Position numbers and translations under genes: made by a program
The notes under the pieces: model-generated
Databases searched by the model: none
The model's input: the letters and a program-made list of their open reading frames with translations, nothing else
Told to the model about the DNA's origin: nothing
Assembly: GCF_005434965.1 (NCBI RefSeq)
Contig: NZ_SKCI01000002.1
Location: 802,001-866,000, forward strand
Length of the DNA stretch: 64,000 nt
Direction: 5' to 3'
From: Marimonas lutisalis
Lineage (GTDB): Bacteria; Pseudomonadota; Alphaproteobacteria; Rhodobacterales; Rhodobacteraceae
Shown: piece by piece, positions 10,450-19,393 of the stretch
Numbering within the stretch: the stretch's first letter is position 1
Layout: every line of letters begins with the position of its first letter

Positions 10450-11970
10450 TCAGTTCCACGTCATGGTGGTGAAGCGCAGAACCTCGTCAGGGGTGGGCGA
10501 GTAGTTCACGCTCGTCTTGAACACGTAGTTGGTGTTGTAGCTGAAGAGCGGTGCCCAGAAGGCCTGATCGGTGATGCGCTTCAGGGCCTTGCCGTAGTTT
10601 TCGATCCGGACATCGGGATCCGTCGCGCTGTCGGCGATGTTGAGATATTCGAGAACCTCGTCATCGCGGGTGTCGTCCAGCGAGCCGTGCTTGAAGAACT
10701 GGCTGACCATGGCCGAGGCATCGTTGATCGAGTAGCTGCCCCAGGTCAGGAAGGCCAGCGGCACTTCGCCTTTCATGTTGAGCTCGCGCAGGGCCGAGTA
10801 TTGCAGCATCTTGAAGTCGGTCTTGATGCCGACCGCGTTCAGGTAGGAGGCCAGGGCCTCGGCATAGTCGCGGTTGCGGTAGGCGTAGAACTCGGTCGTG
10901 AAGCCATCGGGATAGCCAGCCTCGGCCAGAAGCGCCTTGGCTTTCTCGGGGTCGTATTCATAGGAGGTGACATCCTGCACGCAGCCGAACTGGCTGGGGA
11001 AGCAGGGCGTGTTGATCACCTTGGACGAGCCCTTGAGCAGGCTGTCGACGATCGCCTGGCGGTCGATGGCGTGGTTGATCGCACGGCGCACGCGCAGGTC
11101 CTGGAACGGGTTCGGGTCCATGCTGGAGCGGCCGGCCGCATCCATCGTGATATAGCCCACCCGCATGGTGGATTCGTTGGCGACGGTGAACTGATCCATG
11201 GATTTCAGTTTCTCGGACTGGTCCGCCGGCACCTGCCAGATCAGATCGAGCGTGCCCGAGAACAGTTCGGCGATCTGGGTGTTCACGTCGGGCACGGTGC
11301 GGATGTCGATCGTCTTGATCGTCGGCTGGCCTTTGGGGCTGTCATGGTAGTTTTCGTTCTTTTCCAGCACGAAATGCTGGCCGGGCACGACCGAGACCAC
11401 CTTGTAGGGGCCGGTGCCCACGGGTTTGAGACCCATGCCCGAGGCGCCTGCCTCGGCGTAGTATTCGTTGGGATACATCGACACCGGGCCGGACAGGAAT
11501 TCGATGGCGGCCGGGAACTTGTCCTTGAGGTGGATGCGGACGGTGTAATCGTCGATCTTCTCGGCCGATTTCATCCAGTTGACGTTGCGCTGGGTTTTCA
11601 CGCCGTTGGCTTCGTCGGCGACGAAGTTGACGGTAAAGACCACATCATCGGCGTTGAAGGCTTCACCATTGTGGAAGGTGACGCCTTCGCGCAGCTTGAA
11701 TTCCAGCGTGGTGTCGTCGATCCATTCCCAAGAAGTGGCGAGGTTGCCCTTGTATTCGTTGGTCACCGGATCGCGGTAGATCAGGCCATCCCAGACCGCG
11801 CGCTGAAGCACAACGCCTTCGCGGGACGAGTTGAAATAGCTGTCGACATTCTCAAGCTCCTTGGTGAAGGCGACGTTGAGCTTGTCCTCGGCCTTGTCGG
11901 CCAGCGCGGGCAGGCCCGCGGTGGCGAATGCCACGGCGGTGATTGCGGTTGTGAGTGACAGTTTTTTCAT
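10450..11970 (-). CDS. Periplasmic peptide-binding protein of an ABC transporter (SBP family 5)
   Basis: Extracytoplasmic solute-binding protein, 506 aa, first gene of the leftward operon. The ATG at 11970 starts a classical Sec signal peptide (MKKLSLTTAITAVAFATAGLPALA, cleavage near residue 25) and has a G-rich ribosome site (AAGGGGG) just upstream; the frame to 12348 is an overlong extension. The mature chain has the family 5 layout (LATSWEWIDDTTLEFKLREGVTFHNGEAFNADDVVFT), shared by dipeptide, oligopeptide and nickel/glutathione binding proteins. Adjacent peptidase and gamma-glutamyltransferase genes favour a peptide or gamma-glutamyl ligand. Its promoter region carries a 17-bp palindrome. 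Confidence 0.95.
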   Translation of the reverse strand: MKKLSLTTAITAVAFATAGLPALADKAEDKLNVAFTKELENVDSYFNSSREGVVLQRAVWDGLIYRDPVTNEYKGNLATSWEWIDDTTLEFKLREGVTFHNGEAFNADDVVFTVNFVADEANGVKTQRNVNWMKSAEKIDDYTVRIHLKDKFPAAIEFLSGPVSMYPNEYYAEAGASGMGLKPVGTGPYKVVSVVPGQHFVLEKNENYHDSPKGQPTIKTIDIRTVPDVNTQIAELFSGTLDLIWQVPADQSEKLKSMDQFTVANESTMRVGYITMDAAGRSSMDPNPFQDLRVRRAINHAIDRQAIVDSLLKGSSKVINTPCFPSQFGCVQDVTSYEYDPEKAKALLAEAGYPDGFTTEFYAYRNRDYAEALASYLNAVGIKTDFKMLQYSALRELNMKGEVPLAFLTWGSYSINDASAMVSQFFKHGSLDDTRDDEVLEYLNIADSATDPDVRIENYGKALKRITDQAFWAPLFSYNTNYVFKTSVNYSPTPDEVLRFTTMTWN

Positions 11971-12032
11971 GAGTACCCCCTTGGTTGGACCCGGCGGCGG
12001 CCGGGCGGCTGTTTCAGTTTTTGGAGCCAGAA

Positions 12033-12049
12033 GTATTACATAGTAATAC
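12033..12049. promoter_or_regulatory. Operator-like palindrome in the transporter/iclR divergent promoter
   Basis: Perfect 7-bp inverted repeat GTATTAC-ATA-GTAATAC in the AT-rich 155-bp gap between the divergent binding-protein and IclR genes. A further GTAAT half site lies at 12071-12075. The palindrome overlaps plausible -10 hexamers of the leftward promoter (TATTAC/TAATAC), so binding there would block transcription. IclR proteins bind short palindromes of this size; assignment to this regulator is inference. Confidence 0.6.
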
Positions 12050-12125
12050 GAAGGCGCATTATTTAATATTGTAATCGCGCGGGGCGTGATTCGGTCAACA
12101 GTTTTCAGGCAAGCGGGAGGGGGCA

Positions 12126-12911
12126 TTGGACGACCGCACAAAGACAAAGCAGAACACGCTTTACGTGGCTTCGCTGGCCAAGGGCCTTCGGCTGTTGCGG
12201 ACCTTCGATGAAACGCATAGCGAGTTGTCGCTGGCCGAGCTTGCCGCCCGGTCCGGGCTGGACAAGAGTGCGGCGCAACGGCTGGCCAACACGCTGCATC
12301 TGGAAGGGATGCTGGACAAGGACGCGACCACGCGCCGGTATCGGCCATCGCACGCCTGGCTGGAAATGGCCTATGCCTATTACTGGTCGGATCCGCTGGT
12401 GGCGCAGGCGATGCCGAAACTGATCGAGCTTTCGCAGCAAATCGGTGAAACCGTGAACCTGGCCGAGCTGTCGGGTGATCACATCATTTATGTCACCCGG
12501 CTGCCGTGCAAACGCTCAAGCTTTGCCGCGACGGTGGTCGGGCGGCGGGTGCCGGCGCTTCTTACCACGTCGGGGCGGGCGATCCTGTCGAGCTTTCCGG
12601 CCGAGGAGCGCGCGGCGGCACTGCGCAACTGGCCGGTGCGCGGCTACACGCCGCATACGACGGTGGATCGCGGGGAACTCTTCCAAGCAGTGGAGACGGC
12701 TTTGACGGACGGCTACGCGATTGCGCATAACCAGCTTCTGCCAAACGAAACGGCAGTTGCCTGCCCGGTCCTGAGTCCCGAAGGCCGTGCGTTTTCGGCG
12801 GTTCAGGTTTCGGTTTCGTCGTTGCAGTGGAGCGAGGCGCGGATCAAGGCGGAAATCCTGCCGGTGCTTCAGGACACGGCGCATGGATTGATGGGCAAGA
12901 TGAAACGCTAG
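12126..12911 (+). CDS. IclR family transcriptional regulator
   Basis: 261 aa with an N-terminal winged helix-turn-helix (SLAELAARSGLDKSAAQRLANTL, residues about 35-57) and a C-terminal IclR effector domain (LSQQIGETVNLAELSGDHIIYV..., TTSGRAILSSFP). The start is TTG at 12126, preceded by GGGAGGGGG; no ATG fits better. It is divergent from the peptide-transport operon and probably controls it and itself through the palindrome at 12033-12049. The stop codon is followed directly, in the same frame, by an integrase remnant, which marks a recombination junction. Confidence 0.93.
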   Translation: MDDRTKTKQNTLYVASLAKGLRLLRTFDETHSELSLAELAARSGLDKSAAQRLANTLHLEGMLDKDATTRRYRPSHAWLEMAYAYYWSDPLVAQAMPKLIELSQQIGETVNLAELSGDHIIYVTRLPCKRSSFAATVVGRRVPALLTTSGRAILSSFPAEERAAALRNWPVRGYTPHTTVDRGELFQAVETALTDGYAIAHNQLLPNETAVACPVLSPEGRAFSAVQVSVSSLQWSEARIKAEILPVLQDTAHGLMGKMKR

Positions 12912-13256
12912 CTATTCCTGAGCACGGTGGAGAAAAAGGGCGTAACGGTCATCACCGACCAGAGCGGACGCCCGGTGCGCTATCGGACGGTTGCTGAGGA
13001 AATGCGCAAGGTTAAGGCGACGATGCAGAACCCCGAGGCGGCGAATTATGTCACCCACGGGCTGCGCAAGAACGCGACAATCGAACTATACCTAGCCGGA
13101 TGCGACGATGAGATGGTGGAAGCCGTCACGGGCCATTCCGGGGTGGAAATGCTCAAGAAATATGGAGGCCAAATAAGACAAAGGGAACTCGCAAAACGGG
13201 CGCAAGAGGCCCGGAATCAAATGGAACGGAACAAATCCAGAACGTTAATGTTTCAA
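12912..13256 (+). pseudogene. Tyrosine recombinase (phage/island integrase) C-terminal remnant
   Basis: The frame directly after the iclR stop codes for the catalytic end of a tyrosine recombinase: THGLRKNATIELYLAGC (His and Arg), AVTGHSGVEMLKKYGG (His, then the nucleophile Tyr nine residues on), then a basic tail RQRELAKRAQEARN. The N-terminal DNA-binding domains and the first catalytic Arg region are missing, so it cannot be functional. It points at the 3' end of tRNA-Cys, the usual place for an island integrase. No stop follows before the tRNA; the frame runs on through it, so the original 3' end is probably lost or altered. Read as the scar of an excised or deleted element. Confidence 0.85.
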
Positions 13257-13315
13257 CGGCTGTTTAAAAAACCGAGCAAGTGGAGTCACGACATGGCGCA
13301 GTTCATTGAAAATAT

Positions 13316-13389
13316 TGGAGGCGAGTACCGGAATCGAACCGGTGTACACGGATTTGCAATCCGCTGCGTCACCACTCCGCCAACTCGCC
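13316..13389 (-). tRNA. tRNA-Cys (GCA)
   Basis: A 74-nt cloverleaf on the minus strand with acceptor GGCGAGT/ACTCGCC, discriminator T, encoded CCA, anticodon loop TTGCAAA with anticodon GCA between the stem arms GGA.. and ..TCC, and T-arm CCGGTTCGATTCCGG. The integrase remnant abuts its 3' end. Confidence 0.97.
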
Positions 13390-13463
13390 ATCCGTGGTGT
13401 CTGAGGCCGCCTTATTGCCGGTTTTGCGGGCCTTGTCCAGACGAGAGTATCGCGCGCGGCGGG

Positions 13464-14396
13464 CTATTGCAGGTGCTTTTTCATGAAGGCGGCGGCGCGG
13501 GTGGTGGAATCGCGCGTGGCAAGGTCATCGGCGAAGGTGCGCACGTTCGGCGGGCGGAAATCGAAGCCACGGCCGACGCCTGGGTAAACGATGAGTTTCA
13601 CGTCGCGGCCCGCCTGTTTCATGAACTGCACGGCTGTCTCGATCGAGCGGCGACGCTGGTATTGTTCGTATTCGCCGATGAACACCATCGTGGGTATTTC
13701 CAGCCGGTCGAGATCGGGGTGGTAGCGGTAAACCTGCAACGGTTCGGGCGCGTTCGGATCCTGCCAATGTGGATAGAAAGACACATAGCAGGCCACGTCG
13801 CGCGTTTGGCGTTCAAAGGCGACCGCCACGCGCAGGGTGTAGAAGCCGCCTCGGGTGTGGGAGTAGAGGCAGGCCTTGTTGCTGCTGACATCGGGCAGGG
13901 CGAGCAGGAAATCGATCCCTGCATCCACGTCACCTTCGCTGGCGGGGTCGTGTTCGAGCGGGAAGCGTTCGACAAAGCGCGCCTCGTAGACATCGGGGGC
14001 CAGCACGACAAAGCCGCGCGCAGCCATGCGGCGGGCCAGGCGCTGCACGAATTCATCGAGCCCGCGGCGCCCATGCTGGAACAGGACGGCCGGAAATTTT
14101 CCTTCGGTTTCAGGGCGATAGAGAATGGCAGGCACCTCGGTACCGTCATCGGGGTTTTCGTAGCTGACCCGTCTTTCGATCACCGCGTGGTTTTCCGGAA
14201 CGGGCAGCAGGCCCCGGTCATACCAGTCGTCCGCCCACCAGAACTTTTCGCCTACGGGCCTGGTGTTGACGGGCGCATCGAAGCTGCGGCCGGTCACCGT
14301 ATCGGCGGCATTCGGGGCATCTTGCGCGGTGAGCGGCGCAGCCCAGGCAAGCGCCGCCGCGGCGGCTGCGGCGAGAATGCGATTGGCATGGATCAT
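13464..14396 (-). CDS. Secreted dienelactone-hydrolase-fold protein lacking the catalytic triad
   Basis: 310 aa. The ATG at 14396 (GGGGGA seven bases upstream) opens a Sec signal peptide (MIHANRILAAAAAAALAWAAPLTAQ), so it is periplasmic. The body is an alpha/beta-hydrolase of the dienelactone hydrolase family (PAILYRPETEGKFPAVLFQHG; MAARGFVVLAPDVY). The three places where catalytic residues are expected are all changed: the nucleophile elbow reads YSHTRGG (Thr where Cys or Ser should be), the acid position reads FIGEYEQY (Glu in place of Asp), and the histidine position reads VYPGVGRGFDF (Arg for His). It is therefore likely a pseudo-enzyme or one with different chemistry. It stands alone between tRNA-Cys and divergently oriented pcm. 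Confidence 0.85.
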   Translation of the reverse strand: MIHANRILAAAAAAALAWAAPLTAQDAPNAADTVTGRSFDAPVNTRPVGEKFWWADDWYDRGLLPVPENHAVIERRVSYENPDDGTEVPAILYRPETEGKFPAVLFQHGRRGLDEFVQRLARRMAARGFVVLAPDVYEARFVERFPLEHDPASEGDVDAGIDFLLALPDVSSNKACLYSHTRGGFYTLRVAVAFERQTRDVACYVSFYPHWQDPNAPEPLQVYRYHPDLDRLEIPTMVFIGEYEQYQRRRSIETAVQFMKQAGRDVKLIVYPGVGRGFDFRPPNVRTFADDLATRDSTTRAAAFMKKHLQ

Positions 14397-14574
14397 CGGC
14401 GTTTCCCCCATCGGCTCGGATGATGCAAAGCTAGGCAAGCCTGTCTCGGGCCCCTGCGTCAACGTTTTTTGCACGGGTCCTGGCGTTGCAAATCAGCTGC
14501 GAGGCGTTGCCGCGACCGGGCAGATGTGTCAAAAACTAAAGTAGGACTCCGATTTCAAAGCACAGGCTTGCCCC

Positions 14575-15231
14575 ATGACAGATTTCGCCACGCGTCGCAC
14601 GATGATGGTCGATACGCAGATTCGTCCCTCGGACGTGACCAAATATCCAATTATCGAGGCGCTGCTGGCGATTCCGCGCGAAATGTTCGTGCCCGATGAC
14701 AAGCGTGACGTGGCCTACGTGGGCGACAACCTGGACCTCGGGGGAGGCCGCGTGATTCTCGAGCCGCGGACCTTGGCCAAGATGCTGGACGCACTGGACG
14801 TGCAGGGCGACGAGCTCGTGCTGGATGTCGGCGCCGGCCGGGGATACTCGGCGGCGGTGATCGCACGCATGGCCGAGGCGGTGGTGGCCGTCGAGGAGAA
14901 CGAGACGATGGCGGAAGAGGCGCAGGCGGCCCTGGCCGAGGCCGGTGTCGACAATGTGGTGATGCATACCGGCCCCTTGACCGAAGGGGCGGCCAAGCAT
15001 GGGCCCTATGACGTGATTACGCTTGAAGGTGCCGTCGGGCATCTTCCGCAAGCCCTGATCGACCAGCTGAAGGATGGCGGCCGCATGGCCGTGCTGTTCG
15101 AAGGCGCGGGTGGTCTGGGCCAGGTGCGTATCGGTTACAAGATCGACGGGCATATGAGCTGGCGCTTTGCCTTTGATGCAGGGGCGTCGGTTCTGCCAGG
15201 ATTCGAGAAGCACACCGCTTTTGCGCTTTAG
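14575..15231 (+). CDS. pcm: Protein-L-isoaspartate O-methyltransferase
   Basis: 218 aa SAM-dependent methyltransferase that starts repair of isoaspartyl damage in proteins. Family features: [30 protein letters not shown] at the N-terminus, SAM motif [19 protein letters not shown] and acidic [10 protein letters not shown]. It is the first gene of a rightward set with tolC and the PopZ-like gene, an order I recall from several alphaproteobacteria (including around popZ in Caulobacter). Confidence 0.9.
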   Translation: MTDFATRRTMMVDTQIRPSDVTKYPIIEALLAIPREMFVPDDKRDVAYVGDNLDLGGGRVILEPRTLAKMLDALDVQGDELVLDVGAGRGYSAAVIARMAEAVVAVEENETMAEEAQAALAEAGVDNVVMHTGPLTEGAAKHGPYDVITLEGAVGHLPQALIDQLKDGGRMAVLFEGAGGLGQVRIGYKIDGHMSWRFAFDAGASVLPGFEKHTAFAL

Positions 15232-15276
15232 GCGCGCGAGCAGAAAAAGGCGGGGCAGTTGGACAGGAGCAAGACC

Positions 15277-16698
15277 ATGGAACTGGCGACGATAACGGGA
15301 AAACTGACCAAGGTGGCCTGCGTGGCCGTGCTGACATGCGCGGTGCCCGTCGTGGCGGTGGCGGAAAGCATCGCCGACGCCATGGTGTCGGCCTACAAGC
15401 ATAACGGGCTGATCGACCAGAACCGTGCTTTACTGCGGGCGGCTGACGAGGATGTGGCAGTTGCCGTCTCGGCGCTGAAGCCGATCCTCAACTGGTCGGC
15501 GGATGTGACCTATTCCCGCGGTCGGACCTTCAACCCGGCGACGATGGTGACATCGCGGTCATCGTCGACCACCGAGGCCACTGCAGGCCTGGTGTCAGAG
15601 CTGCTTCTCTATGATTTCGGACGCAGCAGGATCCAGATCGACATAGCGAAGGAAACCGTGCTGGCGACGCGCCAGGCACTGGTGTCGGCCGAGCAGACCG
15701 TGCTGCGCGATGCGGCGGTGGCCTATCTCGAAGTGCACCGTCAGAATGAATTCGTGCGTCTGCGTCAGAACAACGTGCGCGTGATCACCGAGCAACTGCG
15801 CGCCGCGCGCGACCGGTTCGAGGTGGGCGAAGTGACCCGCACCGACGTGTCTCTGGCCGAGGCGCGCCTGGCCGGGGCGCGGGCACAACTGGCGGGGGCG
15901 CAGGGAGCTTTGGCCAGTGCGGTCGAACTGTTTCGTGCCGTGGTAGGCCGCAAGCCGGGGCGCTTGGCCCCGCTGCGCAAGGTGCCAGGCACCGCGAGAT
16001 CGGTCGAGTCGGCCAAGGCGGTCGCGTTGCGGACGCATCCCCAGATGCTGAAGATTCAGCATGAAGTTACGGTGGCCGAGCTGGGCATCGCCGCGGCGCA
16101 GGCCGCGATGAAGCCCACGGTTAAACTGCGTGGCCAGTATGGTCTCTCGCAGTCGCTCGACTCGCGCGGGTTCTCGAACGGTGGCAGCGTCGGCGTGGAA
16201 GTGACCGGCCCGATCTACCAGGGTGGGCGGCTGAGTGCGCTGGCGCGCAAGGCAATGGCGCAGCGCGATGCGACACGCTCGGGCCTGCATATCGTGCGGC
16301 ACAACCTGGCGCAGGCGGTCGGTAATGCCTGGGCGCAGTTGCAGGTGGCCCGCGCAAGTCGCGCTGCCGGCGAACAGCAGGTGCGCGCAGCCCAGGTGGC
16401 ATTCCGTGGCGTACGAGAAGAAGCAACACTAGGTGCGCGTACCACCCTGGATGTGCTGGACGCGGAGCAGGAACTTCTCGATGCGCGGACGAACCTGGTT
16501 TCGGCGATGATCGACGAGCATGTCTCTTCCTACGACCTGCTGGCGGCGATGGGCTACATGACGGCCGAGCGGCTCAACCTGAATGTGCCGCGCTATGATC
16601 CGGCAGCCTACTACAACATGGTGAAGGACGCGCCGACGCTTCGCTCGAAGCAGGGCCAGAAGCTGGACAAAGTGCTTCGGGCGCTAGGGAAAGAGTAA
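15277..16698 (+). CDS. tolC: TolC family outer-membrane efflux/secretion protein
   Basis: 473 aa outer-membrane channel subunit for tripartite efflux pumps or type I secretion. Signal peptide MELATITGKLTKVACVAVLTCAVPVVAVAES; the ATG at 15277 has AGGAG eight bases upstream, so the TTG at 15259 is rejected. Two OEP repeats are visible: long heptad-like helices (VITEQLRAARDRFEVGEVTRTDVSLAEARLAGARAQ) typical of the periplasmic tunnel, and the partner segment EATLGARTTLDVLDAEQELLDARTNLV near residue 390. No membrane-fusion protein or exporter lies next to it, so it probably serves pumps or type I secretion systems encoded elsewhere. Confidence 0.93.
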   Translation: MELATITGKLTKVACVAVLTCAVPVVAVAESIADAMVSAYKHNGLIDQNRALLRAADEDVAVAVSALKPILNWSADVTYSRGRTFNPATMVTSRSSSTTEATAGLVSELLLYDFGRSRIQIDIAKETVLATRQALVSAEQTVLRDAAVAYLEVHRQNEFVRLRQNNVRVITEQLRAARDRFEVGEVTRTDVSLAEARLAGARAQLAGAQGALASAVELFRAVVGRKPGRLAPLRKVPGTARSVESAKAVALRTHPQMLKIQHEVTVAELGIAAAQAAMKPTVKLRGQYGLSQSLDSRGFSNGGSVGVEVTGPIYQGGRLSALARKAMAQRDATRSGLHIVRHNLAQAVGNAWAQLQVARASRAAGEQQVRAAQVAFRGVREEATLGARTTLDVLDAEQELLDARTNLVSAMIDEHVSSYDLLAAMGYMTAERLNLNVPRYDPAAYYNMVKDAPTLRSKQGQKLDKVLRALGKE

Positions 16699-16770
16699 AA
16701 CTGTCCCTATCGGTTGTGAGAATCCCTGTGCCGCGCTAAGATCGCGGGTGAGGTAGAGTGGTAAAAATAA

Positions 16771-17823
16771 ATGTCTGATCCCGTGACCAATGTGGAAATC
16801 GAGGATGTCCTGTCGTCCATTCGGCGGCTGGTATCCGAGAACGCGCGTGCATCCGTCAGTGCTGAAAAAGCCCCCGCAAAAGAGGGGGAAGAGGCCGAAA
16901 CCGATGATGCCACGGCGTCGGTCGAGGAAGACAATGTCGCGCCTGCACGCGGTGAAGCCGCTAGCGATGAGAATATGCTGCTGCTGCTGACTCCCGCGCT
17001 GCGGGTGCCCGAGGCAGGGGAAGACGGGACCGGGGAGGAAACAGCCGAAGAAGCCCCGGCGCAGGAGGAATTCGCAAGCGCCGAGGATGCGGAACCAGAC
17101 GATGCCCCGCACGCGACGTTCGCGGCTGTTGTCGAAGACGCCGTGTATGACGCTTTGGACGAGGCCGCAGATGAGATTGCCGAAGAGGCCGTGACCGGGA
17201 CCCCGGCCGAGGAAGAGGCCCTTGCCGGCGAGGCGGACCGGGGCGAGGGCGATGTCGCGGGGGGCGATGACCTGAAAGAACGCATTGCCGAGCTTGAGGC
17301 TGTTGTGGCCGAACAGGAAGGCGAGTGGGAACCTGACGGGGATGAGGATGATCCCTATGCCGGGGGGGCTGTCGAAACTCTGACATGGGAAGACCATGTT
17401 GAGGAACCCGCGGAAAACCTGCAGGCGCATGACCATGTCTGGGAAGAAGACCGCCTGGATGAGCCGGTCCAGGAAACCGAGCAAGTCGAGCTGACGCCGA
17501 GTACCGAGCCGGAACCGCGTATGGCCGAAGAAGTCAGCGCACCTACCCCTGCAGATGACGGACCCGGCCCCGACGATTTTGAATTTGCCACGGCAGCGGC
17601 GACCCTGGGAGTGAGTGCGGCCGATGACGAGGCGGACAGCGTTGACCTGTTCGGCGCCGAGAACGAAGCGGCCGTGATCGACGAAGAGATGCTGCGCGAA
17701 ATGGTGGCCGAGATCGTCCGGCAGGAGTTGCAGGGCACACTGGGCGAGCGGATCACACGCAATGTGCGCAAGCTGGTCCGGCGTGAAATTCACCGGGCCC
17801 TGGCCGCGCAGGAGCTGGACTGA
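16771..17823 (+). CDS. Acidic PopZ-like (DUF2497-like) protein
   Basis: 350 aa, extremely acidic and low in complexity between two conserved ends. N-terminal helix VEIEDVLSSIRRLVSENA resembles the EILASIRRI segment of the polar organiser PopZ, and the C-terminal 45 residues (MLREMVAEIVRQELQGTLGERITRNVRKLVRREI) form an amphipathic helix pair like the oligomerisation region of that family; the Glu/Pro/Ala-rich middle matches the disordered acidic spacer. The pcm-tolC-popZ gene order supports the call. A PopZ role would be polar scaffolding of chromosome segregation and signalling proteins. The middle is longer than Caulobacter PopZ. Identity by motif and synteny only. Confidence 0.6.
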   Translation: MSDPVTNVEIEDVLSSIRRLVSENARASVSAEKAPAKEGEEAETDDATASVEEDNVAPARGEAASDENMLLLLTPALRVPEAGEDGTGEETAEEAPAQEEFASAEDAEPDDAPHATFAAVVEDAVYDALDEAADEIAEEAVTGTPAEEEALAGEADRGEGDVAGGDDLKERIAELEAVVAEQEGEWEPDGDEDDPYAGGAVETLTWEDHVEEPAENLQAHDHVWEEDRLDEPVQETEQVELTPSTEPEPRMAEEVSAPTPADDGPGPDDFEFATAAATLGVSAADDEADSVDLFGAENEAAVIDEEMLREMVAEIVRQELQGTLGERITRNVRKLVRREIHRALAAQELD

Positions 17824-17835
17824 CCTACGTGCAGG

Positions 17836-19287
17836 TCAGACCGGTGCGGAGAGTTCCATCAAAAGATCAAGATCAAGATGCTGGGTGACATGCGCGCCGA
17901 GACGGTCGAGCACGGCGTCTGTTTCCGTGTCATAGTTGATCTGCGCGTCGCCACCCAGTGCAGCCAGGAAATCGGCCCGGAAGCGATCCGAGGCAAACAG
18001 GCCGTGCAGGTAGCAGCCGCGCACCCGCCCGTCGGGCGACGCCGCGCCATGGCGCGCGCCATTCACGGTGAGCCAGGCATGGGTGCAATCCGGGCCGCTG
18101 GTTTCGCCGATATGAATCTCGTAACCCGAAAGCGCCGCGCCCGTGGGCCGGTAGGTGGCCTGTTGCAGGGCAAGGTGTTTCTCGGGCTTCATGATCGTCT
18201 CGACGTTCAAAAGGCCCAGCCCCGCAACCTTGCCCGGCGCGCCTTCGATCCCGTCTGGATCGTCGATGGTTTTGCCCAGCATCTGGTAGCCGCCACAAAT
18301 GCCTAGGACATGCCCCCCGCGCCGTAGATGTGCGGCCAGGTCGATGTCCCAGCCCTGGGCGCGGAAATGGGCAAGATCCGAGATCGTCGATTTCGAGCCG
18401 GGGATCAGCACCAGATCGGCATCGCCGGGCAGGGGGCGGCCGGGCTCGATGATCTCGACGCTGACGCCCGGTTCGGCCGAGAGGGGATCGAGATCATCGA
18501 AATTAGCAATCCGGGCGAGGCGCGGCACCGCGATTCTGAAGGCGCCGTCGCGGGCGGTTGAACGGATATCCATCACGTCTTCGGCCGGCAGGCGCCAGGC
18601 TTCGTCAAACCAGGGCAGAACGCCCAGAGAAGGCCAGCCCGTCATCTCCGTGATGGCCGTCAGGCCATCGTCGAAGAGCGAGACATCGCCGCGAAACTTG
18701 TTGATGGCAAACCCCCGGATGCGTGCAGCGTCTGCGGCGGGAAGAACTGTCTTTGTGCCAACGATCTGGGCGATCACGCCGCCGCGGTCGATATCGCCGA
18801 CAAGGACCACGGGAACGTTTGCGGCTTCGGCAAAGCCCATGTTGGCGATGTCGCCGGCGCGCAGGTTGATCTCGGCCGGGCTGCCCGCACCTTCGATCAA
18901 CACGATGTCGGCGGTGCCGGCGAGGCGATGAAAACTCTCCAATGCCGGCGCCAGGAGCTGGGGTTTGGCCTTGGCGTAGTCACGCGCCTTGAGCGTGGCA
19001 AATCGCTGACCCTGCACGATGACCTGAGCGCCGATGTCGGTTTCGGGCTTCAAAAGGACCGGGTTCATGTCCGTATGCGGCGCGCGGCGCGCGGCCATGG
19101 CCTGAAGCGCCTGGGCGCGGCCGATCTCACCGCCGTCAGCCGTGACGGCCGCGTTGTTCGACATGTTCTGCGGCTTGAACGGGGCCACGCGCAATCCGCG
19201 CTGTGTCAGCGCGCGGGCGATGCCGGCCACCAGCATCGATTTGCCGACATTCGAGCCTGCCCCCTGAATCATGATGGCGCGAGTCAC
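17836..19287 (-). CDS. cobQ: Cobyric acid synthase
   Basis: Glutamine-dependent amidase that amidates four side chains of adenosylcobyrinic acid a,c-diamide in cobalamin synthesis. The start is GTG at 19287 with AGGAGG five bases upstream, giving [17 protein letters not shown]; the ATG at 19314 lacks this. Domains: ATP-binding P-loop-like start [31 protein letters not shown], then a class I glutamine amidotransferase domain with the nucleophile Cys in [10 protein letters not shown] and His in YLHGLFASD. 483 aa. No other cob gene is nearby. It is convergent with the PopZ-like gene, with only 12 bases between stops. Confidence 0.96.
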   Translation of the reverse strand: MTRAIMIQGAGSNVGKSMLVAGIARALTQRGLRVAPFKPQNMSNNAAVTADGGEIGRAQALQAMAARRAPHTDMNPVLLKPETDIGAQVIVQGQRFATLKARDYAKAKPQLLAPALESFHRLAGTADIVLIEGAGSPAEINLRAGDIANMGFAEAANVPVVLVGDIDRGGVIAQIVGTKTVLPAADAARIRGFAINKFRGDVSLFDDGLTAITEMTGWPSLGVLPWFDEAWRLPAEDVMDIRSTARDGAFRIAVPRLARIANFDDLDPLSAEPGVSVEIIEPGRPLPGDADLVLIPGSKSTISDLAHFRAQGWDIDLAAHLRRGGHVLGICGGYQMLGKTIDDPDGIEGAPGKVAGLGLLNVETIMKPEKHLALQQATYRPTGAALSGYEIHIGETSGPDCTHAWLTVNGARHGAASPDGRVRGCYLHGLFASDRFRADFLAALGGDAQINYDTETDAVLDRLGAHVTQHLDLDLLMELSAPV

Positions 19288-19337
19288 CTGAGCCTCCTGT
19301 TCTCCGGTCGTCACTTAACCGGGACGGGGGGCAAAAG

Positions 19338-19371
19338 AAAACCGGCCTTCGCCGTGGCGAAGACCGGTTTT
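19338..19371 (-). terminator. Terminator of the small gene at 19394-19723
   Basis: A 16-bp stem with one mismatch (19338-19353 with 19356-19371) and a 2-base turn; on the minus strand it ends in TTTT followed by CTTTTGC. It separates the small gene from cobQ. Confidence 0.8.
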
Positions 19372-19393
19372 GAAGACACGGAGGTCTGGCGCG

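Noticed and set aside
12927..14423. 498-residue frame running from the integrase remnant through tRNA-Cys
   Set aside because: Only the first 110 codons resemble a protein. The rest reads through a tRNA and the antisense strand of the hydrolase-fold gene.
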